From Mesostigma viride (taxonomy: Eukaryota; Streptophyta; Mesostigmatophyceae; Mesostigmatales; Mesostigmataceae), in NCBI GenBank assembly GCA_009746045.1, contig RPFO01000002.1, positions 2,446,506 to 2,510,505 on the forward strand: DNA of 64,000 nt, written 5' to 3'. This document shows positions 34,583 to 46,358 of the stretch, piece after piece. Each line of letters opens with the position of its first letter. Within the stretch, counting starts at the first letter, position 1. The position numbers and the translations under genes were made by a program. The notes under the pieces were generated by a model, which did not search any database, had not been told where the DNA came from, and saw only the letters and a list, made by a program, of their open reading frames with translations.

Positions 34583-35258
34583 CTGGTCACGTACGCAGCT
34601 GAACGGCACAATATATAGAGGATGCTCCGACAGCACTAGTGAGGTCCTGAACTGACGTAAGGTTTTCCATGCATAGGTTGCTAGTCTGAGTCTTTGTATA
34701 AGGGTAAGCCCCGTATTTCGGATGAGATTAGGCAGCATAGAATAGCATTTGTAGGACATTTTGCTCGAACCGAGTCAGGTACGGACACCGCCCTTGGTCT
34801 GGCTGGCCCCCAGCGGCTTGGCCAGCTAGGGCGGCAAATCCTGCCCTCAGTGGCCTGGACCCAAGGACAAGCCCCGCAGGGCGGGTAGACTCTACCACCA
34901 TTAACAATACATTATCAGTTGCTGGCCGACCTATAGTGGTCCCAGCCCAGTTTTAATGAATTACCGCGCATTCCTCCCTATATCTCTTGCTTGGACTGCC
35001 ATGCAGGACAAGAAGAGGTGGCAGACCATGCATTGTCCAGCTACACATCAGCCCCCCGCCCCCCCCCAGGAGGCAGGGGCGCTTTGCTGAGTAGAGACGC
35101 TAGGATATTTGTAGCTTAGACTAGATTAGCTTAGAGTTAGCTTAGTTAGTTTTCGCAGCTCCGCTGACCCCCACCTACTATCAGCTATGGAATACGTGCT
35201 ACATGATCGCCCAACGAAGCCATGTTAGAATTTAATGTAATTTTGATTTAATTTTAGG

Positions 35259-35540
35259 CACGCGGTCAGCACTGACGGCGCATGGGCCTGGCTGGGCACC
35301 TGGCCCGCGCCAATCAGGTTGACACCTCAGATTGACTAGCTGGCAGCAAGCCCGTGCAGCCAGGGCGCTTTGACCTCACATGGCGGGCCCCTTGCACCGC
35401 GTGCGGCAAGGTGGCCACTGCTGGCCGGACTTGAGAGATAGGCTAGCTATTGGCATGGACTCATGCTATCCAAGTTGAAGAACGGGCTCAGTCACGCCCG
35501 GGCCGCCTCCTAGTGGCTTTTCTGTCATTTATTAATAAAT
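35259..35540 (+). pseudogene. LINE C-terminal fragment
   Basis: CATGGGCCTGGCTGGGCACC... matches the GLAGHLARTDQVDTSDRLAG region of the LINE at 39.3-43.8 kb, with stops and indels, ending in AT-rich sequence (35541-35690) without other features. Confidence 0.7.
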
Positions 35541-35689
35541 TAATTTACACGTAGACTGCATCACATGCTCGTCCTTCATTAATCTGGGCCGGGGGCCAGA
35601 TGACCCGCAAAGATAGATGCATATGGGAGGGGTTTATTAATTTTTTAGTTAAATTTACACGTAACTGCGTCACATCAGCATAAGACCTC

Positions 35690-36985
35690 AGGAAAATTAT
35701 GAATGATATGGGTTGGGGTGGATGGTCCGATGCCGGATGGAGCTATCTAGTTCCTCGTTATATCGTGCGGGCACCACGGCCCGAATCGCTATTATATGCA
35801 ATGTGCGGCAAACTTGGTCGCATGCAGAGGCCCCACCGACTGGGGAATGGTAGCTTCATTACTGTCTGCCACCTATCTTTACACGCCATCAGCCTCCATA
35901 TTACAGACAAACCAGGGGGTTCCGCTGGGCATGAGCCCGCCCCGTCCGGAGCCGGGTAGCGCATAGTCCATGCCCAGCCTATCGCGGAGGGTGGGCCGGG
36001 CCGGCGCGCATATAGCCTGGGCATGCCACGTGAGGACAAAATGCCCGGGCTGTGCCGGCTTGGTGCCACGGCTAGTCTGTCTGATGTATCTACCTGATCT
36101 GTGCGGGCCAGGTACGGTGCCCGGCTAGGCTCAGGCGCCTGTGCCTAAGAATGTGGGAAACATATGGTAAATCAACGCACAAATCCTCATTGCTAATGTG
36201 CAAACCGAAGCAGGGAATAACAAGAAAAATGAATATCAAGCGCCTCGCGCAGCATCTTGGTGACGGCCGGTGCCGTAAAGTCGTGTCTCCAGCTCCTGCG
36301 TCAGCATCCACGTCTCGGCGCCGTAGGTCAGGATCGTCAGACTGACGACCTTGAACAGGTCGCTCTTGACAATCCGGGGCAGGGCGGAGTTGCTCCACCG
36401 GCGACGGTGCGCCGTGGAGCTGCCCCCGCGCCATGCCGATCCGGGTCGTGATGTTGTCCTCGCAGTCGGGAAGCCAACTGCCGAGCAGCTTGAAGCGGCC
36501 TGAAGCAGGGAAGTTTACCTTGGTGTCGTCTAAGATGTGGAGCTCGGGCGGGGGCCTTTTCTGCCTGGCCAGGCCAAGCTAGGGCCATGGCCTCCGTTTG
36601 GGGGCTCCGTTTTGGGGGCTGGTTTCTAGACCGACAGCACGGGTCTCGAGCGCCAGGCAGTCCAGCCAGAGTTGGGCAGACTCCGGCCTCTCAATGAGTG
36701 TGATCTCGTCGGCGCAGATGAGGTCAGCGAGTATATAAGTTAATTCTGCTGGTTCGTCGGCCCGCCTCTCCAGGCTCATTCGTAATCAGTAGGCCAGGCT
36801 CGCGGCCAGCATGCCTGGCAAAGTGGGCACGTGCCTGGCGCATACATCATCCACTACAATAATGAACAGGTACGGTGACAGGACACAGCCTTGCCAGACG
36901 CCGGTCTGCACTGGACATGGCGGGTTCATGCCGTGTTGAGTGCGCACCGAGGTGGTCGACCCCTCACACAGAGTTTATGGAGTAT
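35690..36985 (-). pseudogene. Decayed LINE copy, antisense
   Basis: Reading leftwards from 36985 it shows the RT stretch complementary to the YEGSTTSVRTQHG region, then ADLICADEITLIERPESAQL, LHISNEDLCVDLPYVSHILR, PPGLSVIWRLMACKDRWQTV and YNSDSGRGA. This is the same family as the 39.3-43.8 kb LINE, with broken frames and no EN domain. Confidence 0.85.
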
Positions 36986-37039
36986 ATCAACCCCCTCTCG
37001 GTGGGGGTAACGCGGGTGACCTAATTCAGTAGACATCAG

Positions 37040-37165
37040 TAGTGATTCGGGCCGCCGGAGGCGCCTGCAGCCCAGTCAATACAGGCTAGCTAGACATCCA
37101 TCCCGTTCCATTTTCATCTCATTGAGGATTTATGCTCACGTGAGGCAGTCCACTTATTAGCCCGT
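37040..37165 (+). pseudogene. LINE 3' UTR fragment
   Basis: GTGATTCGGGCCGCCGGAGG... to GCTCACGTGAGGCAGTCCAC parallels 43337-43450 of the nearly intact LINE. Confidence 0.65.
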
Positions 37166-37239
37166 CTAGCAGCCAAAGCGAGGAAGCCAAGTTTTGTGTG
37201 CTAAAGAGCGGTCAGAATTTTCTGAGCTTGTGAGCACAT

Positions 37240-39290
37240 CTGCTTGGCACCCTGTGATGCAAGATCTCATTTGCGGCCTTTCCGAGCTTGGCACTGGATT
37301 CATTGTCCCCACCGTTGCGTCGCTACAGTATACATGATGTTATCTGACGTACGTGGGCGTTTGGTTCACAAGGTCTTGGCCGCCCGGCACCGCCTCAAGC
37401 GTAACCGGGACCCGCTGCAGAAACCAGTGCTCAAGGCCGCCCTCGTGGAGGCCTACGAGCACGCTCAGGACGCGGAGGCGGCCCAGTGCATCGCGGATGC
37501 CAAGGCCTGCCAGGCTCGCAACCAGGGCAAGGACATGTGGTACCACCTCGACCGGCTCGGCGGCCGGCGGCAGCGCACCCCCGGCGGTGGAGCACACGGG
37601 GGACGGCACGGCGCCGGTCAGCCTTGACCGCTGGTTGGCCCACAATATTTCCTTAACCGGTGGGGCTCGCGCCCCCCCTCCGCCGCTTCACCCCGAGACG
37701 GCCGCCCGCCTCGGGGTTGCCGGACCCCCGCCGCCGCCAGCGCCCCCCTCCTTGGCCGCGGACTACCAAGTCCCGGCCTTGCAGGAGGGCTGCCTTGCCA
37801 CTGACGACGTCGTCCACCCCTTCACTTTGAAGGAACTGGACGGCGCCCTTGCTCGCCTGCGGTAGTAACGTACGATGCGGCGGTCGGTGCTGACCACCTT
37901 TCTGCCGAGCTGCTGAAGACCCCTGATCCGGCGGTTAGGGATCTTCTGCTGGCGTTCTGCAACCGTGTCCTGCTTTCTGACGAGCCTCCGCCTGCTGAGT
38001 GGCAGACGGCCATCCGCGTCATGCTGTACAAGAAGGGCTCTGCTGCTGACCCCGGTAACTACCGGGGTGTCTGCCTCCAGAGCGCCGCGCTGAAGGTCTT
38101 CATGCGCATGATGCTGCACAGGCTCCGCGCCGCGCTGGACCCACACCTGGGTGAGTCTCAGATGGGTTTCCGTCGTGGTCGTAACACTGTCATGGCTGTG
38201 TTTGTCGCGCGCCGGTTGATGGAGGAGGTGCGTCGCCTTCCCCCTGACAGTTTGCCGCTGGTCTTCATTTTTGTTGACTATATCAAGGCCTTTGACACGG
38301 TCCTCTGGGAGGCTCTTTGGGCCATCCTAGCTCTGGATCGAGCGCCACCTGCGTTTATTGCTGCCATTCGCCGGCTGTATGAGGGCTCACAGGCAGTAGT
38401 GCGGACTGCGGAAGGCACCACCCCACCATTCCCCCTTCACCACGGGGTGTGGCAAGGTTGCGGTGTCCTGTCCCCATACCTGTTCATTATAATTGTCGTG
38501 GATCACGTCATGCGCCGAGCACGTGCGCACTTTACTGCTCTTAAGGGGTTCGAGCCAGGCTTGGACATCCTTAACGAGAAAGAGCACGGCGGGGTTGAGC
38601 CTGGCTACCGCCTGGCCGACCTGATTTATGCGGATGACACCACCCTCATCGCGCGCCCCGAGGACATTCAGACCTGGCTGGACTGTCTGGGCCTGGAGGC
38701 GAGGGCGGCGGGGTCGGAGATTAGTGTCAAAACTGAGGCGATGGTGTATGGGGCCTCCAGTCCACCGCCGCTGCCGCGCCTGCTCGACGGGACGTTGACG
38801 GGACGACGGTCCCGTTCCGCGACCGCTTCAAACTGTTAGGGAGCTGGCTCCCTGACACAGCCGACGATGTGGACACCCGCATTGGCCTGGCCTGGGCTAG
38901 GCTCCGTTCGCTCAACACCTACTGGCGCTCCAAGGGCCTGGGCGAACACCGCAAGCGCATGCTCTTCAAGGTCCTCGTCCTCACGGTGCTCACGCATGGC
39001 GCCGAGGCGTGGACACTCACCCCCACACTGGCATCTAGGCTAGACGGCACAGTTTACAGGAATTGCTCCGACAGGTCCTGAACGTAGGGTTTTCCAAGCG
39101 CCCGTCATCAGAGTCTTTGTATCAGGGCATGCCTCGTATTTCGGACGAGCTTAGACAGCGTAGGATAGCATTTGTAGGACACCTTGCTCGCACCAGCCAG
39201 GTCGACACCGCCCTTGGTCTGGCCGGCCCCCAGCGGCTTGGCCAGCCAGGGCAGCACATTCTGACCTGGCCGAGCCCCAAGGGCATTGCC
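37240..39290 (+). pseudogene. LINE copy with readable reverse transcriptase, frameshifted
   Basis: An upstream piece (LDRWLAHNISLTGGARAPPP, ADYQVPALQEGCLATDD) ends in TAG at 37865; RT continues in another frame to 38839. RT motifs: YRGVCLQSAALKVFMRMML, QMGFRRGRNTVMAVFVARRL, FIFVDYIKAFDTVLWEAL, an altered WQGCGVLSPYLF (one extra codon in the usual QGCVLSP) and LADLIYADDTTLIARP with the catalytic YADD. After a frameshift near 38790-38840, LPDTADDVDTRIGLAWARL and HGAEAWTL follow. It has no endonuclease domain. Confidence 0.85.
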
Positions 39291-39306
39291 AAAAAGGTAG
39301 GGAAAC

Positions 39307-39753
39307 ATGTCACGAACTACGTACAGATGTTGCTGGATGACCTACTACTGGTCCCAGCCCAGTTTGAATACCGCATCCACTCTCTCTTTGAACCGGCCGG
39401 AGGTCCACGAGGCTCGGGTAGCCAAGCAGGCCAAACCGCAACTACGGTGCAGCATCTATGCCCGCCTCTTTAATGGCGTCTTCATCGTCCGCATTAACGG
39501 CCAGGACCTTCCTTCAATGACGGCGACCCCCATGGATACCGCCGTGCCAACGCCCCAGCCCCCTGCTCGGCCCCCGCCGTCACCGCCATCGCCACCGGCA
39601 TCGACGGTCACTTGCTCCCCAGCACGTGTGGGGATCCGCCGGGGCAACTTCAGCTCAGGTATGGCTGCCAGGCTTGGCCGTCCCCCTAATAAATTTGTTC
39701 GCTTTGCACCTGAGCCGGAGCCCGCGCTGCGAACCCTTCTCTCCTATCAATGA
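39307..39753 (+). CDS. LINE ORF1 candidate
   Basis: 148 codons from ATG 39307. Basic N-terminal half (RPEVHEARVAKQAKPQLRC), a proline-rich centre (PPARPPPSPPSPPAS) and RRGNFSSGMAARLGRPPNKF near the end. Possibly the nucleic-acid-binding ORF1 protein, but no zinc knuckle or RRM is visible. Its TGA overlaps the ORF2 ATG as ATGA (39750-39753). Confidence 0.5.
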   Translation: MSRTTYRCCWMTYYWSQPSLNTASTLSLNRPEVHEARVAKQAKPQLRCSIYARLFNGVFIVRINGQDLPSMTATPMDTAVPTPQPPARPPPSPPSPPASTVTCSPARVGIRRGNFSSGMAARLGRPPNKFVRFAPEPEPALRTLLSYQ

Positions 39754-41200
39754 CGACGCTCGCGGCCCCGCGGCTCCGCGGCTCTAGCAGTGGGATCTGC
39801 CTAACTCCCCTTCCCGCCCCTTTGCCTTCGCAGCCCTCGGGCTGTCGGAGAGAGAGCAACGGGTCGGCAGTGAGCCAGGTTCGCCCCGCCTCGCGCGGCC
39901 GCCTCCGAAACCTCCTCAGACTGCACGCATTTCTTATGCGTGCAGACGCAGACTCATTCTACCTGGCCACCCGAGCCAACCGTCGGCGTCGCCTCGACGC
40001 GTTGGCAGGAAGAATCGAAACGGTGATTGAAAGCATAAGTCCCCAACCCGCCCCCCCTACCCCACCACCTCCACCCCCACCCCCATCACCACCCTGCTCC
40101 ATCTCCGCCCCCACCCCCGCCTGCACCCCCCTTTTCGGTCAACGCGCGCCCTTGGTCATCGCCACCTTCAACGCCCGCACGCTCCAGCCCGACGCTGACC
40201 GCTGTCACTGCCTGCGCAGTGACGACTGTCAGTGCCATCGAGTCTCCAATCTTATTGGTTTCTGCATCGACAATAATATCGCCATCCTGGGAATCCAAGA
40301 ACACAGGCGCACTGCATCGGCCCGCGGATCAACTGCCCTTGTTGCTGACGACATCGACGGCTGGCGGTTCTACTACGGAGGCGGCGACGGCACCGGGAAC
40401 GGGGGCGTCGGTCTCCTCTGCTCCCCGCTCGCCGTACGCCACATGGGCGAACCCCAGCTGGTCAACGCTCGGCTCCTCGTGGCCACTTTTCATTCGATGG
40501 AGGGCCACTCGACCTACGCCCTGACGGTGGGCGTTGGTTACGCACCCCACTCCGGCCACCCAGAACAAGACCGCAAGGACTTCTTTGCAGCGCTGGAGAA
40601 CCTGGCGAACGGCATCCCTGGTCGCAACTACCTCGCTCTGCTGCTGGACGCCAACGCCACGCTACCACCGGGTACTGGCGGATGTCAGCACGCCCCCAAC
40701 GGTACGGTCTCCAATGCCAACACTGAACTTTTTGCTGATTTGCTTACGACATGCGATTTGGTCACTGCCAACACCCGCTTTCCACATAGTCCAGATGCTT
40801 TGGTCACACACACCTCGCCAACTGGCACTGAACGCTGCATTGACTATGTTGTAATGCGCAAGCGTCATCAAGGATCTGTACTAGCTGCTCGCTCGCATGT
40901 GATCCCCCTGGTGCGCTCCGATCATCGCATCGTCACCGCCCGCATCCGCCTGCGATTCCCCTCGCCCTTTCGTAAGCACGTGGCACCACCTGATTTGCGC
41001 ACACTTCAGTTGCTCGAGAAATCTGACGACGCTCTGGAGGACTTCCCTGAAAAACGCGCCCACAAGCGCGCCGCAGAGGCGTTCGTCGACGCGCTGGACA
41101 TCCCGGCCAGCCACGCCCAGCTGTTCGCTGCCGGCCCGGCATCGGCCCTTCGGCACCTCGCTGACAAGCTGCCCGCGGCCGGGGCCCTACTGCCCCCCGC
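39750..41200 (+). CDS. LINE ORF2, AP-type endonuclease part
   Basis: Starts at the ATG overlapping ORF1's stop. Exo-endo-phosphatase motifs: VIATFNARTL, ILGIQEHRRT (catalytic Glu), LALLLDANATLPPG, and VRSDHRIVTARI near 40915 (Asp-His). It cuts target DNA to prime reverse transcription. The conserved frame is lost at about 41,190-41,215, where the true sequence continues in the RT frame. In the endonuclease frame the following ~125 codons are out-of-frame Pro/Ser/Arg-rich sequence to a stop at 41582. Confidence 0.8.
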
Positions 41201-41214
41201 CGCCCGCCCCGCTT

Positions 41215-43381
41215 CACCAGCCTGCACCGGCTCCCCGCCGTCATCCAGGCCCGGCAAGCCCTGCGCGACAACAGCGACCCCGCCCGCTACGCCCGCCTCA
41301 AAGCCGATTACCACTCGGCCATCCGGCAGGCGACCAAGGAGCAGGAGGACCTTCATGTCCGCGAGTACTTCGCCCACCTCAAGGACCAGCACGGCAAGTA
41401 CGCCTGGACCCGCCTGCGTCACGCCCAACGGCCCGCCGGCGGCGCGCAGCCGGCGCCGCGGACGCTCTCTGGCTCACCGCAGCAGCAGCTCGACCAGTGG
41501 TATTCCTCCCAGTCCCGGCTGCTCGGCGCCCCCCCGCCGCCTCCGCCGCTTGGCCCTCTGGCGGCCGCACGCCTGGCAGTAGCACCGGCGGACGTCCCTG
41601 CGCCGCCCACGCCGCCCGCCGCTGAGCAGGACTACACGTACCCAGCCCTGACGGAACCCCTGGCCGACCCCAACGAGCTCCCGCCGTTCACCGAGCTCGA
41701 GCTGAGCACCGCCGCCAAGCAACTCCGCTTCTATGCCGCCGTTGGACCTGACCAGCTCCCAGCCCCGGTGATTAAGCTGACGGCGCTCACGGGGTTCCTG
41801 CTTGACGTCTGCAACCGGATCCTGCTTGCCGACGCGCCGCCGATTCCTGAGTGGCAGCACAGCTACCGTATTATGCTGTACAAAAACAAAGGTTCCCCTG
41901 ACGACCCCGCCAACTACAGAGGAGTCTGCATCCAGAGCGCCGCACTTAAGTTGTTCATGCGCATGATCCTCAACCGCCTTCGTTCTGCTCTCGACTGTCA
42001 CCTTGGGGAAAGTCAAATGGGCTTCCGTCCTGGGCGCAACACCGTCATGGCCATCTTCGTCGCGCGTCGCCTCTTCGAGGAAATCGCTCTCCTGCAACCT
42101 GGTGAGTTTCCCGCCATCCTGATCTTCGTCGACTTCATCAAGGCTTTTGATTCTGTCCTCTGGGACGCTCTATGGGCTGTACTTGCTCGCGCTCGCGTCC
42201 CCACTCCCCTGATTACCGTCATCCGCACGCTGTATGAGGGGTCGACCACTTCGGTGCGCACTCAACACGGCATTACCCCGCCATGCCCACTGCAGACCGG
42301 CGTCTGGCAGGGTTGCGTCCTGTCGCCGTACCTGTTTATTATTGTAGTGGATTATGTTATGCGCCAGGCACGTGCTCGCTTTGCTAGCATTGCAGGCCGT
42401 GCCCCTGGCCTAGCGATCACGAACGAGCTTGGGGAAGGGGGGCCGACTAACAAGCAGAATTTACTAGCTGACCTCATTTATGCCGACGACATCACGCTCA
42501 TCGAGAAGCCGGAGTCTGCCCAACTTTGGCTGGACTGCCTGGCGCTCGAGGCTCGGGCGGTTGGTCTAGAAATCAGCCCCAAAACGGAGGCCCTGGCCCT
42601 CGGCATGGCAGGGCCCCCACCCACACTCCGCCTCTTAGACGATGCCGAGGTCAACTACCCTCCTTCAGGCCGCTTCAAGCTGCTCGGCAGTTGGCTTCCC
42701 GACTGCGAGGACGACATGACGACACGGATCGGCATGGCGTGGGCGCACCTCCATGACCACCGCCGCTGGTGGAGCAACCCCGCCCTACCCCGGATCGTCA
42801 AGCGTGACCTCTTCAAGGTCGTCATTCTGACGATCCTGACCTACGGCGCCGAGACGTGGACACTGATGCAGGAGCTGGAGCAACGACTCGACGGCGCCGT
42901 CACCAAGATGCTGCGCAAGGCCCTTAACATCCCCTTTGGTTTGCACATTAGTAATGAGGATTTGTACGCTGATTTGCCCTATGTTTCCCACATTATTAGG
43001 CACAGGCGCCTGGGCCTAGCCGGGCACCTGGCCCGCACAGATCAGGTAGATACATCAGATAGACTAGCTGGCACCAAGCCCGCCCAGCCTGGGCGATATG
43101 TCCTCACCTGGCGTGCCCCTGGCCGCGCGCGGCAGGGCCGCCACCCGTGGACTTTTCGTGATAGACTCGGCATGGACATGTGCTACACTAGACTTGACGG
43201 GCTCACCCCCGGGCAGCCTCCTGGTTTGTCTGTAATATGGAGGCAGATGGTGCGCAAGGATAGATGGCAAGTAGTGATGAAGGAGACCGCCCCCAAGCCT
43301 GTGGGGGCTCCGCGTGTGACCAAGTATGGCATTCATAGCGATTCGGGCCGCGGTGCCCACACCCCTGTAACTAGGACCTAG
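41215..43381 (+). CDS. LINE ORF2, reverse transcriptase part
   Basis: Open without interruption for ~720 codons. Order: RYARLKADYHSAIRQATKEQ linker; PIPEWQHSYRIMLYKNKG; YRGVCIQSAALKLFMRMIL; QMGFRPGRNTVMAIFVARRL; ILIFVDFIKAFDSVLWDAL; GVWQGCVLSPYLFIIVVDYV; ADLIYADDITLIEKPES (catalytic YADD); GSWLPDCEDDMTTRIGMAWA; ILTYGAETWTL; and HIIRHRRLGLAGHLARTDQV. Joined to the endonuclease frame by a single frameshift in a C-rich stretch, so this copy could be one indel from intact, or the indel is a sequencing error. Clade not assigned. Confidence 0.85.
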
Positions 43382-43740
43382 ATAGCTTATACCATCCATT
43401 CCATCCCATGTTCCCCTCCCACTGAGAACTTATGCTCACGTGACGCAGTCACGTGTCTATTAATTAATTAATTAATTAATTAATTAATCCACTCTCTCTC
43501 CCTTCTTTGGACCGCCATGCAGAACAAGACGCGGTGGAAGAGGATTGTCAAGGCTCACACGCCCGACCCTGTGGGCAAACCACCTCCCCCCAAGCGGAGG
43601 AGGCGTTTTGATGAGTAGGGTAGTTAGGACTTTTCTAGACTAGCTAGATTAGAGTTAGGTTAGTTCGATTACGCGGCTCCTTCCACCCCACCCATCCATC
43701 AAGGAATATGTGCTACATGATCTCCCAACGGAGGCATGTT

Positions 43741-43789
43741 ATAATTTAATTTAATTTAATTTAATTTAATTTAATTTAATTTAATTTGG
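43741..43789. repeat. (TTTAA)n LINE tail
   Basis: About nine pentamers of TTTAA/AATTT right at the LINE 3' end. Related but decayed tails end the copies at 35258 and 23983 (there inverted). Confidence 0.9.
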
Positions 43790-44916
43790 TTCACGCCGCA
43801 CATTTGAAAGTGACGTTCTACGGATTTTTGCCTTTGCACCGTATGCAGTTTTCTGGCTTGGACGTTTGGAAACATGGCATGGCTAGCGTAATGGCTGACT
43901 AGCTAGACCTTTTAGGTGGTTTTCCATTTGCAGATATTTCCTCGTAAATGGTGGGAGAGAGATCGCAGCAATGGTGCTCACCACTAGACAATGCCGGCCA
44001 GTTAGGCTCGAAACATACGCCCTGATCAAGCAAGACGTTTCTGGCCCCACCGTCTAGGTCATCTAGTCGCTCTTAGCGTTAGCCAGCCATAATTTCAATG
44101 AACAATTTCCATATCCATACACATCCATCATCCCTAACGACTCGAAAACGCGGATAAGAGAACGGCAGGCTCGAGCTACCATGGTTTGGATTCTCCATAT
44201 TTCTGGCCTGCGCTGGTTGTCTCATTGACATCTGCTGCTGCCTCCCTCCTGCCACTTACAGAGGAAGCACCCTCATTAGGTTAGGTCGCTAACTGCACGC
44301 CATACTGCACACATGCGGCATGTAAGTTAGCTGCACGAACCAGTTTTATTTTAAAAAGCGGGAGGCTATCAATAAGGCAACCAGCGCAGGTGGGGAATAT
44401 GGCAATTGCAAGGGCACGTTGACCCAAAAGAAGTGCTTATCATATAAATGGCCCGGTCTCCTCTCTGTGCATGCCATGCGCAGCTGTCCCATGCACGTGA
44501 CACTAGCCCAAACCAGAGACACTTACATTTTGGAAAAGATCTGGCCAAGTTACACAGAAGACCCTTACATACTCTTTGAAACCGTGCGTTGTACCAGCTG
44601 TATGTGGACCAACGAGCTACAGGCCTTCCTCTTTGGCTTCTTGACTCTGCATCTGAACAAAATGAAGCCATCAGTGGGTTGACAACACCATACCCTCTAC
44701 TTGCTCTGCACGTGATGCACAATCACAAGTTTCATGCCAATCTTATGTCAAACACGTGAAGGCCAGCCTTGCAGCTCAGGGACATATACTTGGATTCTGG
44801 GATGAGCAGCCACTCCATCTGGGCATTAGCAGCCACACTGCAGAGGCCCTCGCTACTTGCCTCCAGATACACATGACAGGACCAGCGACAGCTTTAATGT
44901 TCCACCAACCAGCACC
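43790..44916. other. 3' flank of the sorting nexin gene
   Basis: No exon recognised. It should contain the SNX 3' UTR (minus strand). TGTAA on that strand occurs at 44569, 44554 and 44527, about 350-390 bases past the stop, as candidate poly(A) signals if the organism uses the chlorophyte signal. Confidence 0.4.
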
Positions 44917-46322
44917 TCATGCGGTGTCCTTGGCTGACTCTAACGATGCCACCGCTGCTTCAGAGTTCTTGATACCCTCAAAGACATCGGCCGCCGACCG
45001 CCAGATCTCCGCGCACATGTCCGCGTATGCAGCCTGAGGACACCATCCAGAGTAAAGCGGCAAATGCGCACAGCAGTTACGATGCAAGAATGCAACAAGA
45101 ATGGAACAGAAGGATTTCATGCAAGATGGGAGCTCACAGTTACATGTAAAACAAAAACTGCAAAAATATGGCTACTTTAAAAATCTAGAAAAACCAGTAG
45201 ATTATGCATGATGGGATCTAAGAAAAGCCTTCTGAAGGAGATGGTAACATGGAGAGACCCGCCTGCGCAATCCACCCACATGACTACACCTGACGGCAAT
45301 GCACAAAGAATGCCATGCAAGCCGACCAATATAAGGACAGCCATCATCAGAGGCAACCCCTGGACGAAGCTGCAGGGACCACAATAGCCACCAATGGTTT
45401 AAATTCCTCTACATCCCTGGAGGTTATACCTGTTGGTCGCAGCTCTGAAAAGTAAACAACAGAAACGAGCTTCACCTTCCTGACAGCTCCATTCTTCATC
45501 AACGTCGACCACTGTGGAAATCCTTTACTATCAGGTTAATCCTCAACTAAAATCCCTGGCCAGTATGTACCTAGGATTCTACTGCCAAACACACACAATC
45601 TTTTCCCAGCATCTTTCATCGTCAGACAAAGGGCTTCAAGCTCTCATGCACCATGTTCCATGCAAAATAAAAACCTCCCAGACACTCCTCATCAACACTC
45701 TGCCGCAAAGGGAGCAACAACGTGTCCTGCACCCATACCCCACAAGGATAATGGTGGTGATGCTGGTCATGCTCCCTAAGCCTTGACAATTGCACCAGCG
45801 TGCCTATCTGCAGAACCTGATGAGGTCAGTATTGTTTAGGCTGGGCGCTGGATTGCACCACACACTTCGCCTTTACCTTCTACTCAAACCCACACCCGTC
45901 CGCGCTGTACCTGCGTGTGCGCGAAGCCGATCAGCATGCTCGCAAAGTCCCGCGCGCGCTCCGCGTCAAGGCGCGCGAATTCGCTGCGGTTGCGCTCCTG
46001 TGGCGCCGCGGTGTCGAGGACGAGCCGAGCCAAGGGGGCCAAGGGGGCCAACAGGGCCAACGGGGCCAACCGAAAATATTGTCAGGAAAGAAAGAAACGG
46101 AGGCCCCATTTGGTTTCGGTTGTGATGTGCTATTGCATGAAAACACATGCCAGGAATGAGGCCAGCGGGGTGGCGAAGGGCACCTGGCATTTGTGCGTTT
46201 ATGTTGTGCACACCAGGGTGCGGACGTGGGCTCAGCCGTCCCTCCCTCCCCCGGCCCAGCCCCCCCCCCATCCTGCCCACTCCTATGCCCTACCCTGTGC
46301 CCTCTTCTGCGCCCTCCCCCCC

Positions 46323-46358
<36 letters not shown>

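Larger units (their letters stand above)
27640..35258 (+). pseudogene. Decayed LINE copy split by two nested insertions
   Basis: Three blocks line up with the RT region at 38.46-39.27 kb and a LINE tail: 27640-27810 (CTGTCCCCATACCT... to GACCTGATTTAT), 29569-29990 (TTATGCGGATAA... to GACAAGCTGGT) and 34588-35258 (CACGTACGCAGCTGAACGG... to a TTTAAT-rich tail). Gaps are filled by the elements at 27811-29568 and 29991-34582. Reading frames are broken by many changes, so the LINE was old before it was hit. Confidence 0.88.
39290..43789 (+). mobile_element. Nearly intact LINE (APE endonuclease + RT), ending in a (TTTAA)n tail
   Basis: ORF1 39307-39753, ORF2 endonuclease part from 39750, RT part to 43381, then a ~400-bp 3' UTR with a TTAA microsatellite (43459-43489) and a pentamer tail TTTAA at 43741-43789. 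The left boundary is approximate; no target duplication was identified. At least five decayed relatives lie within 20 kb, so this family has been active repeatedly here. Confidence 0.85.
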
